Shown here: positions 24,481-37,019 of the stretch, in pieces
Layout: every line of letters begins with the position of its first letter
Numbering within the stretch: the first letter of the stretch is position 1
NCBI GenBank assembly: GCA_013398955.1
Contig: VWPU01012712.1
Coordinates: 310,001 to 374,000 of the forward strand
DNA length: 64,000 bases
Source: Callaeas wilsoni
Taxonomy: Eukaryota; Chordata; Aves; Passeriformes; Callaeidae
Direction of reading: 5' to 3'
Position numbers and translations under genes: made by a program
The notes under the pieces: model-generated
Databases searched by the model: none
The model's input: the letters and a program-made list of their open reading frames with translations, nothing else
What the model was told of the DNA's origin: nothing

Positions 24481-27400
24481 AAATGTCTCTTTTGCTTTTT
24501 CCTCTGCATTTAGCCTTCCGTAGTACCAACACAATACACATGCACAGACAGATGATTCCAAGGAACAAAATTTTTAGGACTTTTCCTAGCCTAAAACAAA
24601 GAGCTTAATGACAGATTTTAACCGAAGACTTACTGAGATTTAAAACTCCCACCCACATTTTGCTGAATTGGTCTGGTATCTACCCCAGCTGCACTGCTGG
24701 GAGTCTGGCACCAGCAGGGTTTTATTTTCTGCTCAGCTTCCAGCAAAATTCTTCTCTTGACTATTTTAACAGTTTTGTCTTCAGGGAATGCCATATTGTT
24801 TTTGACTCTAAGGAGGGACGGGCAGTTAACAGCAGAGAGCCTCAGGGGACGTGTGTTTGGCACCTTTGCTGTATCACAGGCACTGGTTATGTGGATGCTA
24901 ATATGAGGGGTAGCTTCCCTCTGCCTACATCTCCTCTCTCTGAAAGAGCAGACATGAAGCTGTCATCATTGAGCTGCAGAGGAGCTATCAATTAGAGCAA
25001 GTCATGAAATCCATACAAGCACCTCAAAGCAAGCTAGAACAAGCACATTTCTTCCTATTTGCCATTCTGTTTCTATGTCCACTAACTACAGAGGCTACTG
25101 AGGAAAACAGAAACATAACTGTCTCCTCACTTCAAGAAGTAAGATCATTCAGTTCAGTAGGCAAAGGAAATAAACAGCTGAGAGAGCACTGAAGTGGAGG
25201 TGTGTTTTTCCTTTGGAGCTGCTCTTTAAAATGTGTATGCTGTGGAAGATGCTTATTTACTGCCTTTAGAATAGCTGTTGCACTCAGAGTGAATTTTATT
25301 GTGTTGCTCTCACAGTCCTCAGAAAACAGCAGGGAGTGCATACGTTTTTCACACAAACCTTTTTGAGAAGCCTCTTGAGATTCAGGCCTTTTTTAACAGC
25401 TCCTCTCCATCTCTTGGGTGCAGGAGGATATGTACCACCACTTTCCTCTCCCTGAAGTCTGTAAATTTAGTGAATTAAGAAAAGCTCTTTAAAAAAAAAC
25501 CCAAACAAACAAAAGTAACCATATAGCTTCCTTCTGGAAGAACAGTAGATAACATATGAGTGGCTTCAGCCAGTAGTGTAAGACAGAACACTTCATGCAG
25601 AGCTTTCGCTATGCTGCATCCTCCCATCCACCTCCCCCAAAGCTACTTGGGCTTTAAGTGCCAAAGTGGGTTTTCAAACATCTTTGCTGGTACTTTCTGC
25701 TCTGGCCTGCACCTTTGTGGGGACCAGCAGGACACACCAGAAACACTGTGGTACATTAACCCACAGAACTACAGGGCCATAAGTCATGCAGTCATAACTG
25801 GGGTGCAACACGGAATCAGGGATATGCCTCTGAGCACACCAAATGTGCTTTGCCATCCGTTCCCTGCCTGGTCCTTCAGCTTGTCTCTGAGCCAATGGGA
25901 CACAGGACTAGTTTGAGATGACTTGGGACAAGCTGGTTGACTGATTTCTAGCTCTTTGCAAAAAAGTATTTGACTAATTGGTGCAGCAGCTCTCCAAGTG
26001 GGGATTTTAGATGATCCTGGAGATAGCCCAGCTCAAAGAGCCCCTGCTGTGCCCAGACCAATTCACAAGACGCTGCTTGCATGCAGCTTTACATAAATAA
26101 GGCACCTGTGAATTGTCGGTAGAATCTGTCCCTACAGATGCAGAAATTGTCACACAGTGCAGTGTTTTGCACTTAGTTTGGGGTCACGGTGTACATATTT
26201 TCAGCAATTCAACAGCAATAGATCTGATGCAATCATGTAGGACCACTGGCTGGCTGGGTATAAGGACTGAGGAGAGCAGCAATTTAGTGGCTAAACTGCT
26301 CATCAGGGTCATCATTCCTGTAACTGTTAGAATCACTCTTAAAAGCATGATGAGTTTTCCCCTTTTTCTTTTAGAAGGTGGCATGCCACCAAAAGCCTTT
26401 ATCTAAAGTCAGGTCACTTTATCCAACATTATCTTGAAGACTGCAAGTACTATTTTTTGTGTAGTGCTTTAGAAAGTAGAAAAGAAGTCTGAAGAACTTC
26501 AGCCCTTAAGACTCAAGTTATTTGCAAGGTACTACGGAATTATACATGAATTGCCTGAAGCATCTTGTATGTTCAAGAAGTTCTGTATTATCTCATGGAA
26601 AAGTCAAGCACATACACTTGTGTGTGTATGTGTGTATGTGTGAGCATAGAATGAGAGATATTAATGATATATATATAAGTAAAAAGAGAGAGAGGGGCTT
26701 CTTTTTCCTATAAAATAAGGCTCTGCATTTGCTCAGTGCAGTGCTATTGCAGCTCAGAACAAGTTCCAGAAGATGAATTCACTGAAAAACGTTTTTTTTT
26801 TTCCCCTTGGCCTGGAACCTTTCAGGAGTGTTTGGGAAATGCCATGAAGGAATTTGCATGCACGGAGCTCTCCAAAAAGTGAAAAACGATGCTTCACACT
26901 CCCATGTGAAGAAACCTGACTGTATCTGTTCTAGGGGAGATGGAATATGTAACACATACGGCCTGCAGGAGAGGAAATTCATTTTAGTTAATGGAGACCT
27001 CAAAAATCAGGTGCCAAAGACATTAATCAACTAAATATCTTTCCATGGTGTTGGTTTTACCCACCAGCCTGCTCTCCTTAATGATTCCATTTAGTGTGTG
27101 TAACATTTAACAGCTGGGACAGTATCAGAACTCAAGTCAGAAAACTGCTGCCAATAGAAGGTGCTGGATCCTGTCATTAAATCAAAGCATTGGTTCCCTT
27201 CCTATTACCCAGAGGATGATAAAGGATCCTTTTTTTTTTGACAGGGAAATATACGTAAAATAAATAAACTGTCAGAACTGACTTTCTTTCTCTCATGACT
27301 TGTGTTAATATATGGAAGCAAGATGGAATTAAATGGAAATGTGGCTGAGACACGACACTCTGCTTCTCTGTCAGTCACAGGTAATGTACGATGTAACATC

Positions 27401-28451
27401 TTTATGAAAATACCACGGAGTTTAAGATGAATGGGGGATAATTGGAGCATCAGAACCCATGAATTTTTTTTTTTCTCTCCTGTCCACTGGGTTAAGTAAT
27501 GCATAATACTGAATGCATCCCTTCCCAGACACCAGAAAATCCACAAAATCCCCTTGAATGAGCAAAGGCCTCTTTGCTGTGTTGAGTTTAAAATATTTCT
27601 GATTTTACCTTTCTTTTTTAAATATATTTTTAGCTCTGAATATTTAAGTTTTTAAATTTTTCCCCCCTTTTTGGAGGAGTGTTAATCCAGTGCTTTCCAC
27701 CACTCAGCCAATTCTTACCAAGGATGCTGTGGAGGACTTCGCAGCTCAGCATCAGTCCTCTGTCAGATCTGCAGCTGATAAATGGATCCAGCAGTTATTA
27801 AGTGGGACTGACAGGCACAATGATCATTTAAGCCTCATTTCCTGAAGAAACCAGGCTAAAAATTGTTCCGTAATTATCCCTAATTGTCCAGGATGCATCT
27901 CCACTATTCAACGAGGAACATTTATTATGATATTCATGTTTTGGTGTTTTTTTCCCCAATAAAAATAAAGCCATCTTTTATCCCCACCTCACACTTTCCC
28001 AGTGGTTCCTCCAAAAATCTCCTTAGAGAGCCATCTTTGGCATTTCTCCATTTAAATTCCTTGAACACGAATATTTATGGTCCTTTTAAAAGCAAGATAT
28101 TCTTGAATAACAAAAAAAATAACTCTTGGATAATTCAGATAAACATCAGCCTCTGTCAATACCACAACAATTTCCTCAGGCAGTTGAAATAACTGAGTAA
28201 CTGAGCCTTCTAACAGCTCAAGTGAGAATGAACTTGAATTCTCAAAGCCGTCGGAACCTGGACATGGAATTGACTTTATCAATCCTTAAGCAAGCTGAAA
28301 CCATCCACCCAAAGCTCTTGAGTCTCTCATTCTGTTTAACTAGGCCATGAAAAACAATCAAGTTTCTCACGTGTAAACAACTCAGTTTTACTGGGATGCA
28401 AAGCAGTAATTACACGTCTGCTTTTAGGAAATATTGTCTGAATAAGTCAGG
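24481..28451. other. Single-copy DNA, no gene recognised
   Basis: Open frames up to 118 codons (25560-25916, +; 27205-27546, -) have no recognisable domain. A short TG-rich run lies at about 26619-26646. A TAATTATCCCTAATTGTCC word near 27870 carries homeodomain-type cores. No repeat family is recognised. Confidence 0.5.
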
Positions 28452-28800
28452 AAATCGTAGAATCTTAGAGTCACAGAATGGCTTGGGTTGGAAGCGTCTT
28501 TAAAGACCATCTCCTTCCACCCCCTACCAGGCAGGGACACCTTCCACTATCCCAGGTTGCTCCAAGCCCCGTCCAACCTGGCCTTGGACACTTCCAGGGA
28601 TGGGGCAGCCACAGCTGCTCTGGGCAACCTGTGCCAGGGCCCATCCCAATATCCCATCTAAACCTGTCCTCTGGCAGTGGAATCTATTCCCCCTTGTCCT
28701 GTCCCTCCAGGCCCCTGTCCAAAGTACCTCTCCTTGGAGCCCCTGTGGATGTGGAAGAGGAAGATGCTCGAAGGTCTGCTCAGAGCCTTCTCTTCCCTAG
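28452..28800 (-). mobile_element. CR1 LINE, 3' UTR fragment
   Basis: Antisense CR1 with a well-kept tail (AGTCACAGAATGGCTTGGGT) and long matching blocks (GGGACACCTTCCACTATCCC, CTTGGACACTTCCAGGGATG, TCCCCCTTGTCCTGTCCCTC). It shares the CTTGGACACTTCCAGGGATG variant and GGGGCAGCCACAGCT with the copy at 57577, so the two are probably of one subfamily. It is 5'-truncated near 28800. Open frames here (28478-28819, 28600-28800, 28658-28861) are repeat translations. Confidence 0.95.
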
Positions 28801-30535
28801 GATGAGCAAGCCAATATAATACTGAATATAATCCAAGCATATTTAGATGCCCTGTTCCCACTGAGAGTCAGACCCTGTCTCCAGTGACTGCCAGGCATGG
28901 ATTGCAGGAACAGTTTCAAAAATTTCTGTGTACATTTGTACATTTAAATGTACTCAAATTAAAATTTGTGAGGTTGAATTCAGTTGCAGCTAAGCAGTTA
29001 ACATCAGCTGCATGTTTCTGTGTATTGTAAGTGGTTTTGTTTTTTATAGAGTTAAAAAAACCCCAAAAAACAAAAAAACACAATACAAGAACAAGGTCTT
29101 GTAATTTCAAGGTCTAAAAAACATGACTTCATCAAGAATTCTGCTTAAGATTTGAATGGGAACAGAACAAAATCTCCCAGTCCTGTCATTTCCATTTCCA
29201 TTGGAGATTGCCATACATCCAGTGATGGGGAGGAGAAGGAAAGAGGGATGGTTCTGTAAAATGGGTTTCAAGAATGGTCTTCGGGATAAACCATGATCTT
29301 TCTTTAAATGTAGTCCATCGTTTAACAGCTACTGACACATAAATATTTCATGCTACAAAGAGATTGACATTACGTGTCTTGATTGCACTGTAAACAGGAC
29401 CCTAAAAGTGGTTTTCTGATACTCTGGTAAGTAAATTTAAAGAACTCCAAAGAATTATATCCTTGGGGAAATGTGAGGCGAAACAGAGGGGTTAAAGATA
29501 TTTACTGGTGAATAAAGAGAGATCAGAATAGCGTCTTTCAAAGGGGCAGGGCAGCAGCATTTCACTGCAGTCAAACAGAAATAGCCAGGACTGCAAAGAC
29601 CATGTGGGAAAGGTTTAGAGAGGAAAAAAAAAAAAGTTTTTGGTCTTGCAAAGGAGACTACACGGCAGGGATTTAATGTGGTGAAATAGCAAAGAATTAG
29701 AGAAAAATTGCTTTTTGTGAGTTCCTGTTTCAGTTGTTCAGTTGGTTACAAGGCCAGTGTTTCCAGGAGAGGATTCCCAGCTATGACAAAATTATATTTA
29801 ATCATATTCTCTGGATTTCATCCTAGCTCAAAGGAACCAAAAGTGCTGAATACACAAGAGAAATACATATTTTAAGTGTAATTTTCCATTTCTATATTTC
29901 TTTTTTTCTAAAAAGATAAGAGTCCAACAAGTAACCTATTATTTTCTTTGAGAGTCTTGGCTTATGACATTTTCAAATAACTCAAAATTTTCAACATCTG
30001 TCTCTAATTAAGTAACATTTTTCTACTAGGAACAACGATTACAGTGTCTGAAAGTGCTGTTATGTAGATGTGATTCATATCTCCCTCCTAAGAAGCTTGT
30101 CTTATGTCCTGAAATTCGAGATTTGTAAATCCTTTAGCTAAACATTTATATCTGCTAGGATTGTGCAGGTGCTTAACTTTGCAATGTTTTGCTGAGGTTG
30201 ATCTGTAAATGCATAACAGACGTCTAAGTGTTCTGCAAGCCTGGGAACTTTTCTGTCAAGGCTTTTCCAGTTTCAGGTAATGTATTGAGTACTGTCTCCT
30301 GTGCCATACGTTTTACACTAAAAAAAACCCCACCCATGTGAAAAATTAACTTCCTGCACCGACTGCCAACCACTTTCCTCAAATTATAAAATAAGCAAAG
30401 AAAGATGTTTGATTGAAAACAACAAAAAGGTAAAGGAAAACTCTTTGTTTAAATTTTAATTTTAGATAAGCATTAAGGTCTGTTGGTCTGACTTTGGTCG
30501 TTTTTGTCACTTAATAAAAAGTAACTTTTTGTATG
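28801..30535. other. Single-copy DNA, no gene recognised
   Basis: Nothing beyond short A runs (for example near 29626) is recognised. No open frame above 65 codons occurs. Confidence 0.6.
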
Positions 30536-30742
30536 TTTTACATATACATATGTACACACACACATGCACTTTTAATGTGTACATATATATATACAATTTT
30601 TATGTATATATGTATATATACTTTTTATGTGTACATATATATACAAACTTTTTCTGTATGTATGTATGTGTGTATATATATACATATACATGTACACACA
30701 TATATAAATATATATGTGTGTATATATATACACACATATGAA
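30536..30742. repeat. TA/TG-rich repeat block with palindromes
   Basis: Interrupted TATATG / TGTATA repeats about 200 bases long, with recurring words such as TGTGTACATATATATA that suggest a diverged unit of roughly 60 bases. Position 30712-30739 is a perfect 28-base palindrome centred on a TATATATATA core between GTGTG and CACAC. Such DNA can extrude as a cruciform and is prone to length change. It ends about 25 bases before the next CR1 tail. Confidence 0.9.
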
Positions 30743-30765
30743 TGTATTTCTTATATTTTCCTATA

Positions 30766-31771
30766 TCATCACAGAATCATGGAATTAGCTGAATTGTAAG
30801 TGGCCCATAAGAGTCATTGAGTCCAACTCCTGTCTCTGCACAGCCCATCCCCAAGAGTCACACCATGTGCTTGAGAGCTTTGTCCAAATGCTTTTGAACT
30901 CTGTCAGGCTGCTGTGATCATCACTTCCCTGGGGAGCCTGTTCGGTGCCCAGCCACTATCTGGGTGAAGAACCCTTTCCTGATATCCACCTTAAGCCTCC
31001 CCTGACACAACTCCAGGCCATTCCCTCAGTCCTGTCCCTGGTCACCACAGAGCAGAGATCAGTGTCTGCCCCTCCTCTTCCCCTCACGAGGAAGTTGTAA
31101 CTGCAATGGGGTCTCTCCTCTGTCTCCTCCAGCTGAACAGACCAAGTGCCTCAGCTGCTCCCCATAAGGCTTCCCCTCAAGGCTCTTCACCATCTTTGCT
31201 GCCCTCCCTTGGGCACTCTCCAATGTCTGAAGACCTTTCCTATATTGTGGCACCCAAAACTGCACACAATGTTTAAGATGAGGCCGCCCCAGTGCAGAGC
31301 ACAGTGAGACAATCCCCTCCCTTGCCCGGCTGGCGAGGCTGGGCCTGATGCCCCCAGGACAGGGATGTCCCTCCTGGCTGTCAGGACACTGCTGACTCAA
31401 GTTCAACTTGCCACTGGCCAAGACCCCCAGGTTCCTTTCCATTCCACGGCTTTCCAGCATCTCATCCCCCAGTCTGTTCATACACCCAGGGTTGCCCCAT
31501 CCCATGTGCAGAATCTGACACTTTCCCATGTTGAGCCTCACTCAGCTGGTGATAACCCCTCTCTGATTTGTAAAGGTCTCTCTGCAGGGCCTCCCTGTCC
31601 TCGAGGGAGTCAACAGCTCCTCCTAGTTTTGTATCATCTGCTAACCTGCTCAGTATCCCTTCCATTCCTGCCTCCAAATCATTAATGATGTTGTTGAAGA
31701 GCAGAGGGCCAAGGATGGAGCCCTCTGGAACACCACTAGTGGCAGGTCACCAGGCTAATGCCACCCCACTC
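30766..31771 (-). mobile_element. CR1 LINE, about 1 kb copy with partial pol frame
   Basis: Antisense CR1. The tail side (ATCACAGAATCATGGAATTA) starts at 30766; then the 3' UTR of a subfamily marked by AGTCCAACTCCTGTCTCTGC and CTGTCCCTGGTCACCACAGA; then the C-terminal part of the reverse transcriptase frame up to about 31771, where the match stops abruptly. It is the longest CR1 copy in the window and differs in subfamily from the copies at 28.5 and 57.6 kb. Confidence 0.95.
31059..31745 (-). pseudogene. CR1 ORF2 reverse transcriptase, C-terminal remnant
   Basis: Two overlapping - strand frames hold the decayed end of the CR1 polymerase. The upstream frame (31677 down to 31462) carries [14 protein letters not shown] about a dozen residues in; this is the catalytic box of CR1 reverse transcriptase (usually F/YADD), with Leu at the first place. 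The second frame (31541 down to 31059) continues with [23 protein letters not shown]-like NLGVLASGKLNLSQQC, and ALGRPHLKHCVQFW, all conserved family blocks. The change of frame between them means a frameshift near 31460-31550. The endonuclease and the N-terminal half of the polymerase are absent. It cannot encode an active enzyme. Confidence 0.9.
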
Positions 31772-31830
31772 ACTTCCAACCCAAGTTGTTCTGTGACTCC
31801 ATGACTGTATTTCTGTGATTCTATGATATT
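31772..31830 (+). mobile_element. CR1 LINE, very short sense-oriented tail
   Basis: CTTCCAACCCAAGTTGTTCT followed by GTGACTCCATGACTGTATTT and GTGATTCTATGATATT is the sense CR1 3' terminus. It begins exactly where the oppositely oriented 1 kb copy stops, so two CR1 copies lie back to back with their 3' tails pointing outward. At about 55 bases this is an extreme 5' truncation. Confidence 0.85.
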
Positions 31831-33212
31831 ATGCATTGTGAGAAAGAATATCAGCAATATACCGTGGGTCCTGTTTATTTCTGCATACAGTTCTTTGAGG
31901 TGAATTTATCCAGAAATTAAGATGACCTCTTTCGTGACAATTTAGTGCAGCTTGCCAGAAATTTGATGGTAAAATGATATTTGACAGTCCCATGTCCTTC
32001 CCTCACCTAAGACAGTGCATAATCACAGCGTACAACCTTGGAAAGGACACGGTTGTGCTTTAAATGCATATCTGTACTATTTCAATTAAAAAGAAAGTCA
32101 AGTTATTAGTGTGGTTTAGTACAGTGGTTTAGTGCAGGGCACTGAAAGGATTAAAACCAAAAAGTTAAAGGTTACTTATCTTATTGAAATATAGAAAACC
32201 ACTGTTGATATAGCCAAGAGTCCTCTATTTAACTCTGAGAGCTGAGGGGCTTTTGTGCACCATTTTTTATCCTGTTTTAGCACATGATAAAAATTACAGT
32301 GTGGACCTCCAAGTCAGTTTAAATTTATCAAGTATTTCCTCTCTCACATGGGAGCAGACAGGTTTGATGGAGAAACGTGGACGAAGCTCTGTTCCCTCAC
32401 ACCTGCATATCTACCAGTGCCATATCAACTTACAGCCACAGGCCTTGAGGCTTAGCAGAGGTTCACTGATAAGAAACTTCTCTTTCCTTAGTTGTGTCTT
32501 ATGTCCTGATGATTTTCCCAGGATACTTGGTGGAAAATGCAAAAGTAAAGCTCTTACTGTTTCTCAATGAGATGCTTGCCTTTAAAATAGATTAGAAAAG
32601 AATAACTCCGAGGAGCACATTAAAATCAGAGAAAAATAGTAATATTTGCATTGCTGAACAAGAATTGCCTTAAAGCTTCTCTATATGTCTTAATATGACC
32701 AAGTGCATTTTTCCTGCACCAAAAGCAGTTATTTGTTGTCAGCTTGGCATTACCTTGCACAATAAAAACTGGTATTTGGCTTTCTTGGCCTAAGCCAGTG
32801 TTAGTTCCTATTCATTGATTTATAGATGGGTTAATCACTTTGAGTTGTCTACAAACAGATGAGCCCTTGACATGGATGTGTGGCAATGCTGGGTGCACAA
32901 AAGTGTTTATGAAGTAATGGAATCAATTGTAGTCTGATTAATTTCAGATAACTTCTATGGGTTGTATTAAAATATGCTAATACTAAGGAAAATATGTATC
33001 AAAATATTTTGATGTAAGGAGATTGAATCTCTTTGAACCTGTGAGAATCTGGATCGTCTCATAAGACACAATTTCCTGTCCCTGGAGCCTGAAGGGATGA
33101 GGCAGTCAGTTTGAATTTGAGATGGGGTTTTTCTGGTCAAATACTTAAACATTAACAAAATACCATTTTTGGACACTTACAGAAAGGAAATATTTGGAAT
33201 TTTACTAACCTA

Positions 33213-33254
33213 TATTTTTATGTTGAAATTTGAATGCATTTCAACATAAAAATA
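33213..33254. repeat. Perfect inverted repeat, 17-bp arms and 8-base loop
   Basis: The left arm TATTTTTATGTTGAAAT (33213-33229) and the right arm ATTTCAACATAAAAATA (33238-33254) are exact reverse complements around TTGAATGC. There is no flanking repeat of a known mobile family and no T run after it. Exact pairing over 17 bases is unlikely to survive long by chance in neutral DNA; it may be a recent fold-back copying event or a structured RNA element. Confidence 0.9.
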
Positions 33255-34229
33255 ATTTAAAATAGTATAAGAGAAGGTAAAATTTTAAAGCCGTTAAAAC
33301 AAAATTCTTCATTTGAGATGTACTGATGTGTTTTTCACTTCAATTTGCAAGTGTATTTGAGGTTTTGAGTTTTAATCCCTCACTGGAATGAATACGGTGA
33401 AGAAAATAGCATTCATGCAGTTTCTTGACACCTCTGTGCGTGACACATTACTGGAGATTAATTCACCTGAAGTATTTTTGCTTTGTATAAAACAAAGCTG
33501 TTTTGGGGTTGTTTTTGGGTTTTTGTTTGGTTTTTTTTTATGAAAGGTTTTCGCTTGAATAGTGTTTTTCTCTCGGTGGTGTGTGTAATTTTGCTGCTTT
33601 GTCCCTCAAGTCTGATGGATAACAAACACATTCTCCTCCAGGACCTTCAAGAAGGCATGCACTCTGAGTGAACTCAAGTAAGGGATGAGTTAAGGTGAAG
33701 AAGAATTATTTAATTTGTGGTGTTTTCCAGTTTTATGACCTTGCTGTAACTTTAGGCCTGTCTTGTTTGTCCATGTAATTATTTTTCAAATATATTAGAA
33801 GGGAGAGAAAAAGATACCCCGAGGCATTGGTTTATAATCTAAAAATCATTATAATATTTAATATGGAGAGTCGCAAAGGAATAAATCTGCTCCATAGAGT
33901 TCTAATATTGAAGAGGAAAGACTTAGAAGCATTTCAGAACTGACTACATCTGATGCAGATTCAGAAATGAGTTCTATATCTCCAGCCATAGCTAAAAAAT
34001 AGATCTCTTCCAAACTTTTTAACATACTTAGCCTCAAACTTTGAAAGTCATCCCGTTGGTTTAAATCAAACTGATCATTTAGGTAAAGCTAAGAGACATT
34101 GTGGCAAGTATCAATCATGAAAATTAGGTCCTCTCCCACAGAAGGATAAGGCTGAAAGGTAGAAATCTGAACTATAAAAGTAGTTGATGACATTTTAGGC
34201 TCAGTAACTTCCCTGCACTTACTTAAGTG

Positions 34230-34490
34230 TGACCGTTTCAATGTGACCGCGCTCTAACGTGATTATCGCCATTTATGTTGGTCTGGTGCACCTGCAAGGA
34301 GTCAAAGTGTCTTCAGCACTGTTCTCTTTTGGCCCCTGCCAACTGCTGACCCACATCAAAGCCTTAAGCGTGGGTGCCAAAGCTCCAGATGTGATAAAGC
34401 GTATGTGGAAAATATGCAAATCATCGTCAGGAAGAAATTTCCATTTCTGTACCAGTAGTTTGCAGTTTAATCCTTTCGTCTTGAAGATTT
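34230..34490. promoter_or_regulatory. Candidate regulatory block: CpG-retaining, with an octamer motif
   Basis: By hand count there are nine CpG in about 260 bases (for example GACCGCGCTC, AACGTG, TTATCGCC, AGCGTGGG, AATCATCGTC) inside DNA where CpG is otherwise rare. It contains ATGCAAAT at 34414-34421, the POU-family octamer. It is not a repeat I recognise. CpG retention and high complexity suggest constraint; binding and function are inference. An open frame on each strand (89 and 90 codons) covers it without known domains. Confidence 0.3.
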
Positions 34491-35663
34491 CATTTCCTTG
34501 GAAGAAGGGGGAGGAAGGGGAAGGATAATCACTCTCTGCTTCCATTTCTGTTGTTGCAGAGCCCTGATACTGAGATCACATTTCTCAAGCTTTTTTGACT
34601 TTGATAAAAACCTGTGACTTGCTGAACTTGCTCTCACTTTAAGTATAGCTATAGAATTATGGATTTCCTGACAAAATGATTAATATTTCTGAGTCTTGCT
34701 TTCTCTTTACTATGTGTAGGAACTCAATAAGCTCACTTATAAAGTGTTTTTATGCAACTTCTATCTAAAAACAGTAAGTTTATTTTTGTCTCATAAACTT
34801 CCAGGAGAAATGGCTCAGATGATCACTGCCTTGCTCCAATAGACACAAGAAGTCATACAAGTCAATCTAAATAGTGTTCTTGATGTATTTGATGACCACA
34901 CTTCATCTTGAATAGGAAAAAAAAAATTTATGGCCTTAATGCATTTATTATATTCTTTACCATAATTTGAAAATCTATTGCAACCCAATACCTTATGTTC
35001 TGGATACAAAAACCCTTAGTTGGAAAGAAAATTGTGCTGTAGCTGGAGAATGGTTAAGTCATTTTAAAGACTTAGAAACTGGGGCCAAACTTTTAAAGTC
35101 ACATGGGAAAGCTACGGTAAAGCCAAGAACTATATCTTTTGGTGAAATTGTATGAACCAGGGGTTTAACGAACATAGCACAGGTTAACAATTTTCTGTGG
35201 GTCAGCTGCACTGTGGTTATTATTGTCGTGTTTGCTTCTAGTCCCCATGCAATAAAATGTGATGAAAGTTACCTTAATTGCTGATTAAGACAAGATAGAG
35301 GATCCCACACCAGCAACAGACTAAGAGCTCACAAGAGTGGTCTCTGTATGGTAACTCTGTAAGCCATGGAATATTGGTTTGGTGTTTGACCTCTCAGTGT
35401 GGGGCAAAGAGCATGAGTCTGCTCCTCCTTTCAGCTACCAGGCACCCCCAAAAGATGAGCTCCTAACTCTGGTGTTGCCATCACCTCCCAAAGTAGGGAA
35501 AGAATATCCTGAGGTCTGCTGACCCATATGCAAAATGAAACCTAAACTGATATTGCAATAGTGAAGTGTCAAGAGTTTCCAGTAGTCATTCTGGGTCAGT
35601 GTTCATGTTTTCCATTCATGGAGATGCTGGCCTTCAGGACTACCCCTTCCCTCCCCTTACACA

Positions 35664-35682
35664 TACACACACACACACACAA
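35664..35682. repeat. AC dinucleotide microsatellite
   Basis: Eight to nine AC units following a TACACAT word. Short and uninterrupted. Confidence 0.9.
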
Positions 35683-36893
35683 GAAAACATTAGTTATATG
35701 ATTATATCATTAGTAAGCTCTTTCTTCTTTTCATTGAAGTCGTGAATAACATAATAAAAATTAGTTGCAGGAATTCCAGAGAAAGGAATATTGATAAAAA
35801 TTAATTATACAGAGGCAATGTTTTTACCTCCAAGACCTCTTGCTTTGCACAAAGATCCAAATTTCAGTGCTGAAGGCAGCAAGGGTAATAATATGCCCAG
35901 TCCATGTTTCTCACGAGTACGCAAGCAGGAAAACCAGGACAGTAAAGGAGAAGAGTTGTACCACACTAAGGAAATCAGAATACCTCAGGCTTTTCCTGAG
36001 GAACTGATTTCCCAGTATTTCTGCCTCTAGTACCTAGACATCATTTCCCATGCCATGTCAGATAGCTGCATCCAGCTACATCAGGTCCTCTTCCCCCTCC
36101 ACTGTCAGACATTCCTGTAGGGAGAACAGACCACAGCAAATGCTCTGACCTACACTGCCTGATCCTTTCCTCATTGTCTTTTATCTGCTGGAGTGCCTTC
36201 TGTTTATTTATTCATTTATTTCTCTCCTGAGACCCTTTGGAGATTTGTGGTTGATGACGATTTGTTTGATGCAAAAACCTTTGCAATGGGGTCCTGGAGT
36301 AAATTTTATGTCACCAAGAGAATGAAAGAATAGAATGAAATCAGTGCTAAAAGAAGCCACAGGCTTCTTTAGATAAGTTCCAGCCTTCTGTGCTATGGCT
36401 ATAGATTTTCAACAGAAAGACAGGAAGTATTAAACCAATGAACAAGAAAAAAAAGCATTTTTGAAGAAGACTTAAAAAATAAAACATGACCTTAATAATA
36501 GTGTTTATAATCTGAGCATAATGGTTAACTCTATCGAAGATTTATTTGACAACGACTATAGGAACATCAGGAATGACTGTATTGAATATTGCCTTTGAAC
36601 CAGATAAAGTCTGTAGTGATCTTGTTAATATTAGACAAAATAACTTCTGCAGCCCAGATCTAAAATATTACCCTCACAGCAATGGCAGGATTTTATTTTA
36701 TGTTTATTTTATGTTCTGGGTGTAAGCAGGCAGTTAAATATTTGCAAACATCAGAAAGTAGCTATGTAGGAGGAACAAACTTTAACTAACCCTGGGGCCA
36801 CTCCCTGTGGCTCCCATTATAGAACTAGGAACTTCCCAAGTTGTGCACAGTCAGATGCTCTTCAGATCTAAGACATAGCTCTCTGAAAGTTCA

Positions 36894-37019
36894 TAAAATC
36901 ATAGAATGGTTTGGGTTGGAAGGGATCTTAAAGATGTTCTTGTTCCAAACCCCTGCCCCGGGCAAGGACACCTTCCATTAAACCAGACAGCTAAAAGCAC
37001 CATCCATCCTGGCCTTGGA
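36894..37019 (-). mobile_element. CR1 LINE, short 3' end fragment
   Basis: Antisense tail AAAATCATAGAATGGTTTGG, then GGTTGGAAGGGATCTTAAAG, GCAAGGACACCTTCCATTAA and CCATCCATCCTGGCCTTGGA. The match ends abruptly at about 37019, giving a copy of about 125 bases. 5'-truncated. Confidence 0.93.

Larger units (their letters stand above)
31831..36893. other. Single-copy DNA, no gene recognised
   Basis: Contains a perfect hairpin (33213-33254), a CpG-retaining block (34230-34490) and an AC repeat (35664-35682). Open frames up to about 105 codons (32253-32570, +) have no recognisable domain. Confidence 0.5.

Noticed and set aside
30529..30799. Tyr/Ile/Cys-rich frames
   Set aside because: They come from the TA/TG repeat block.
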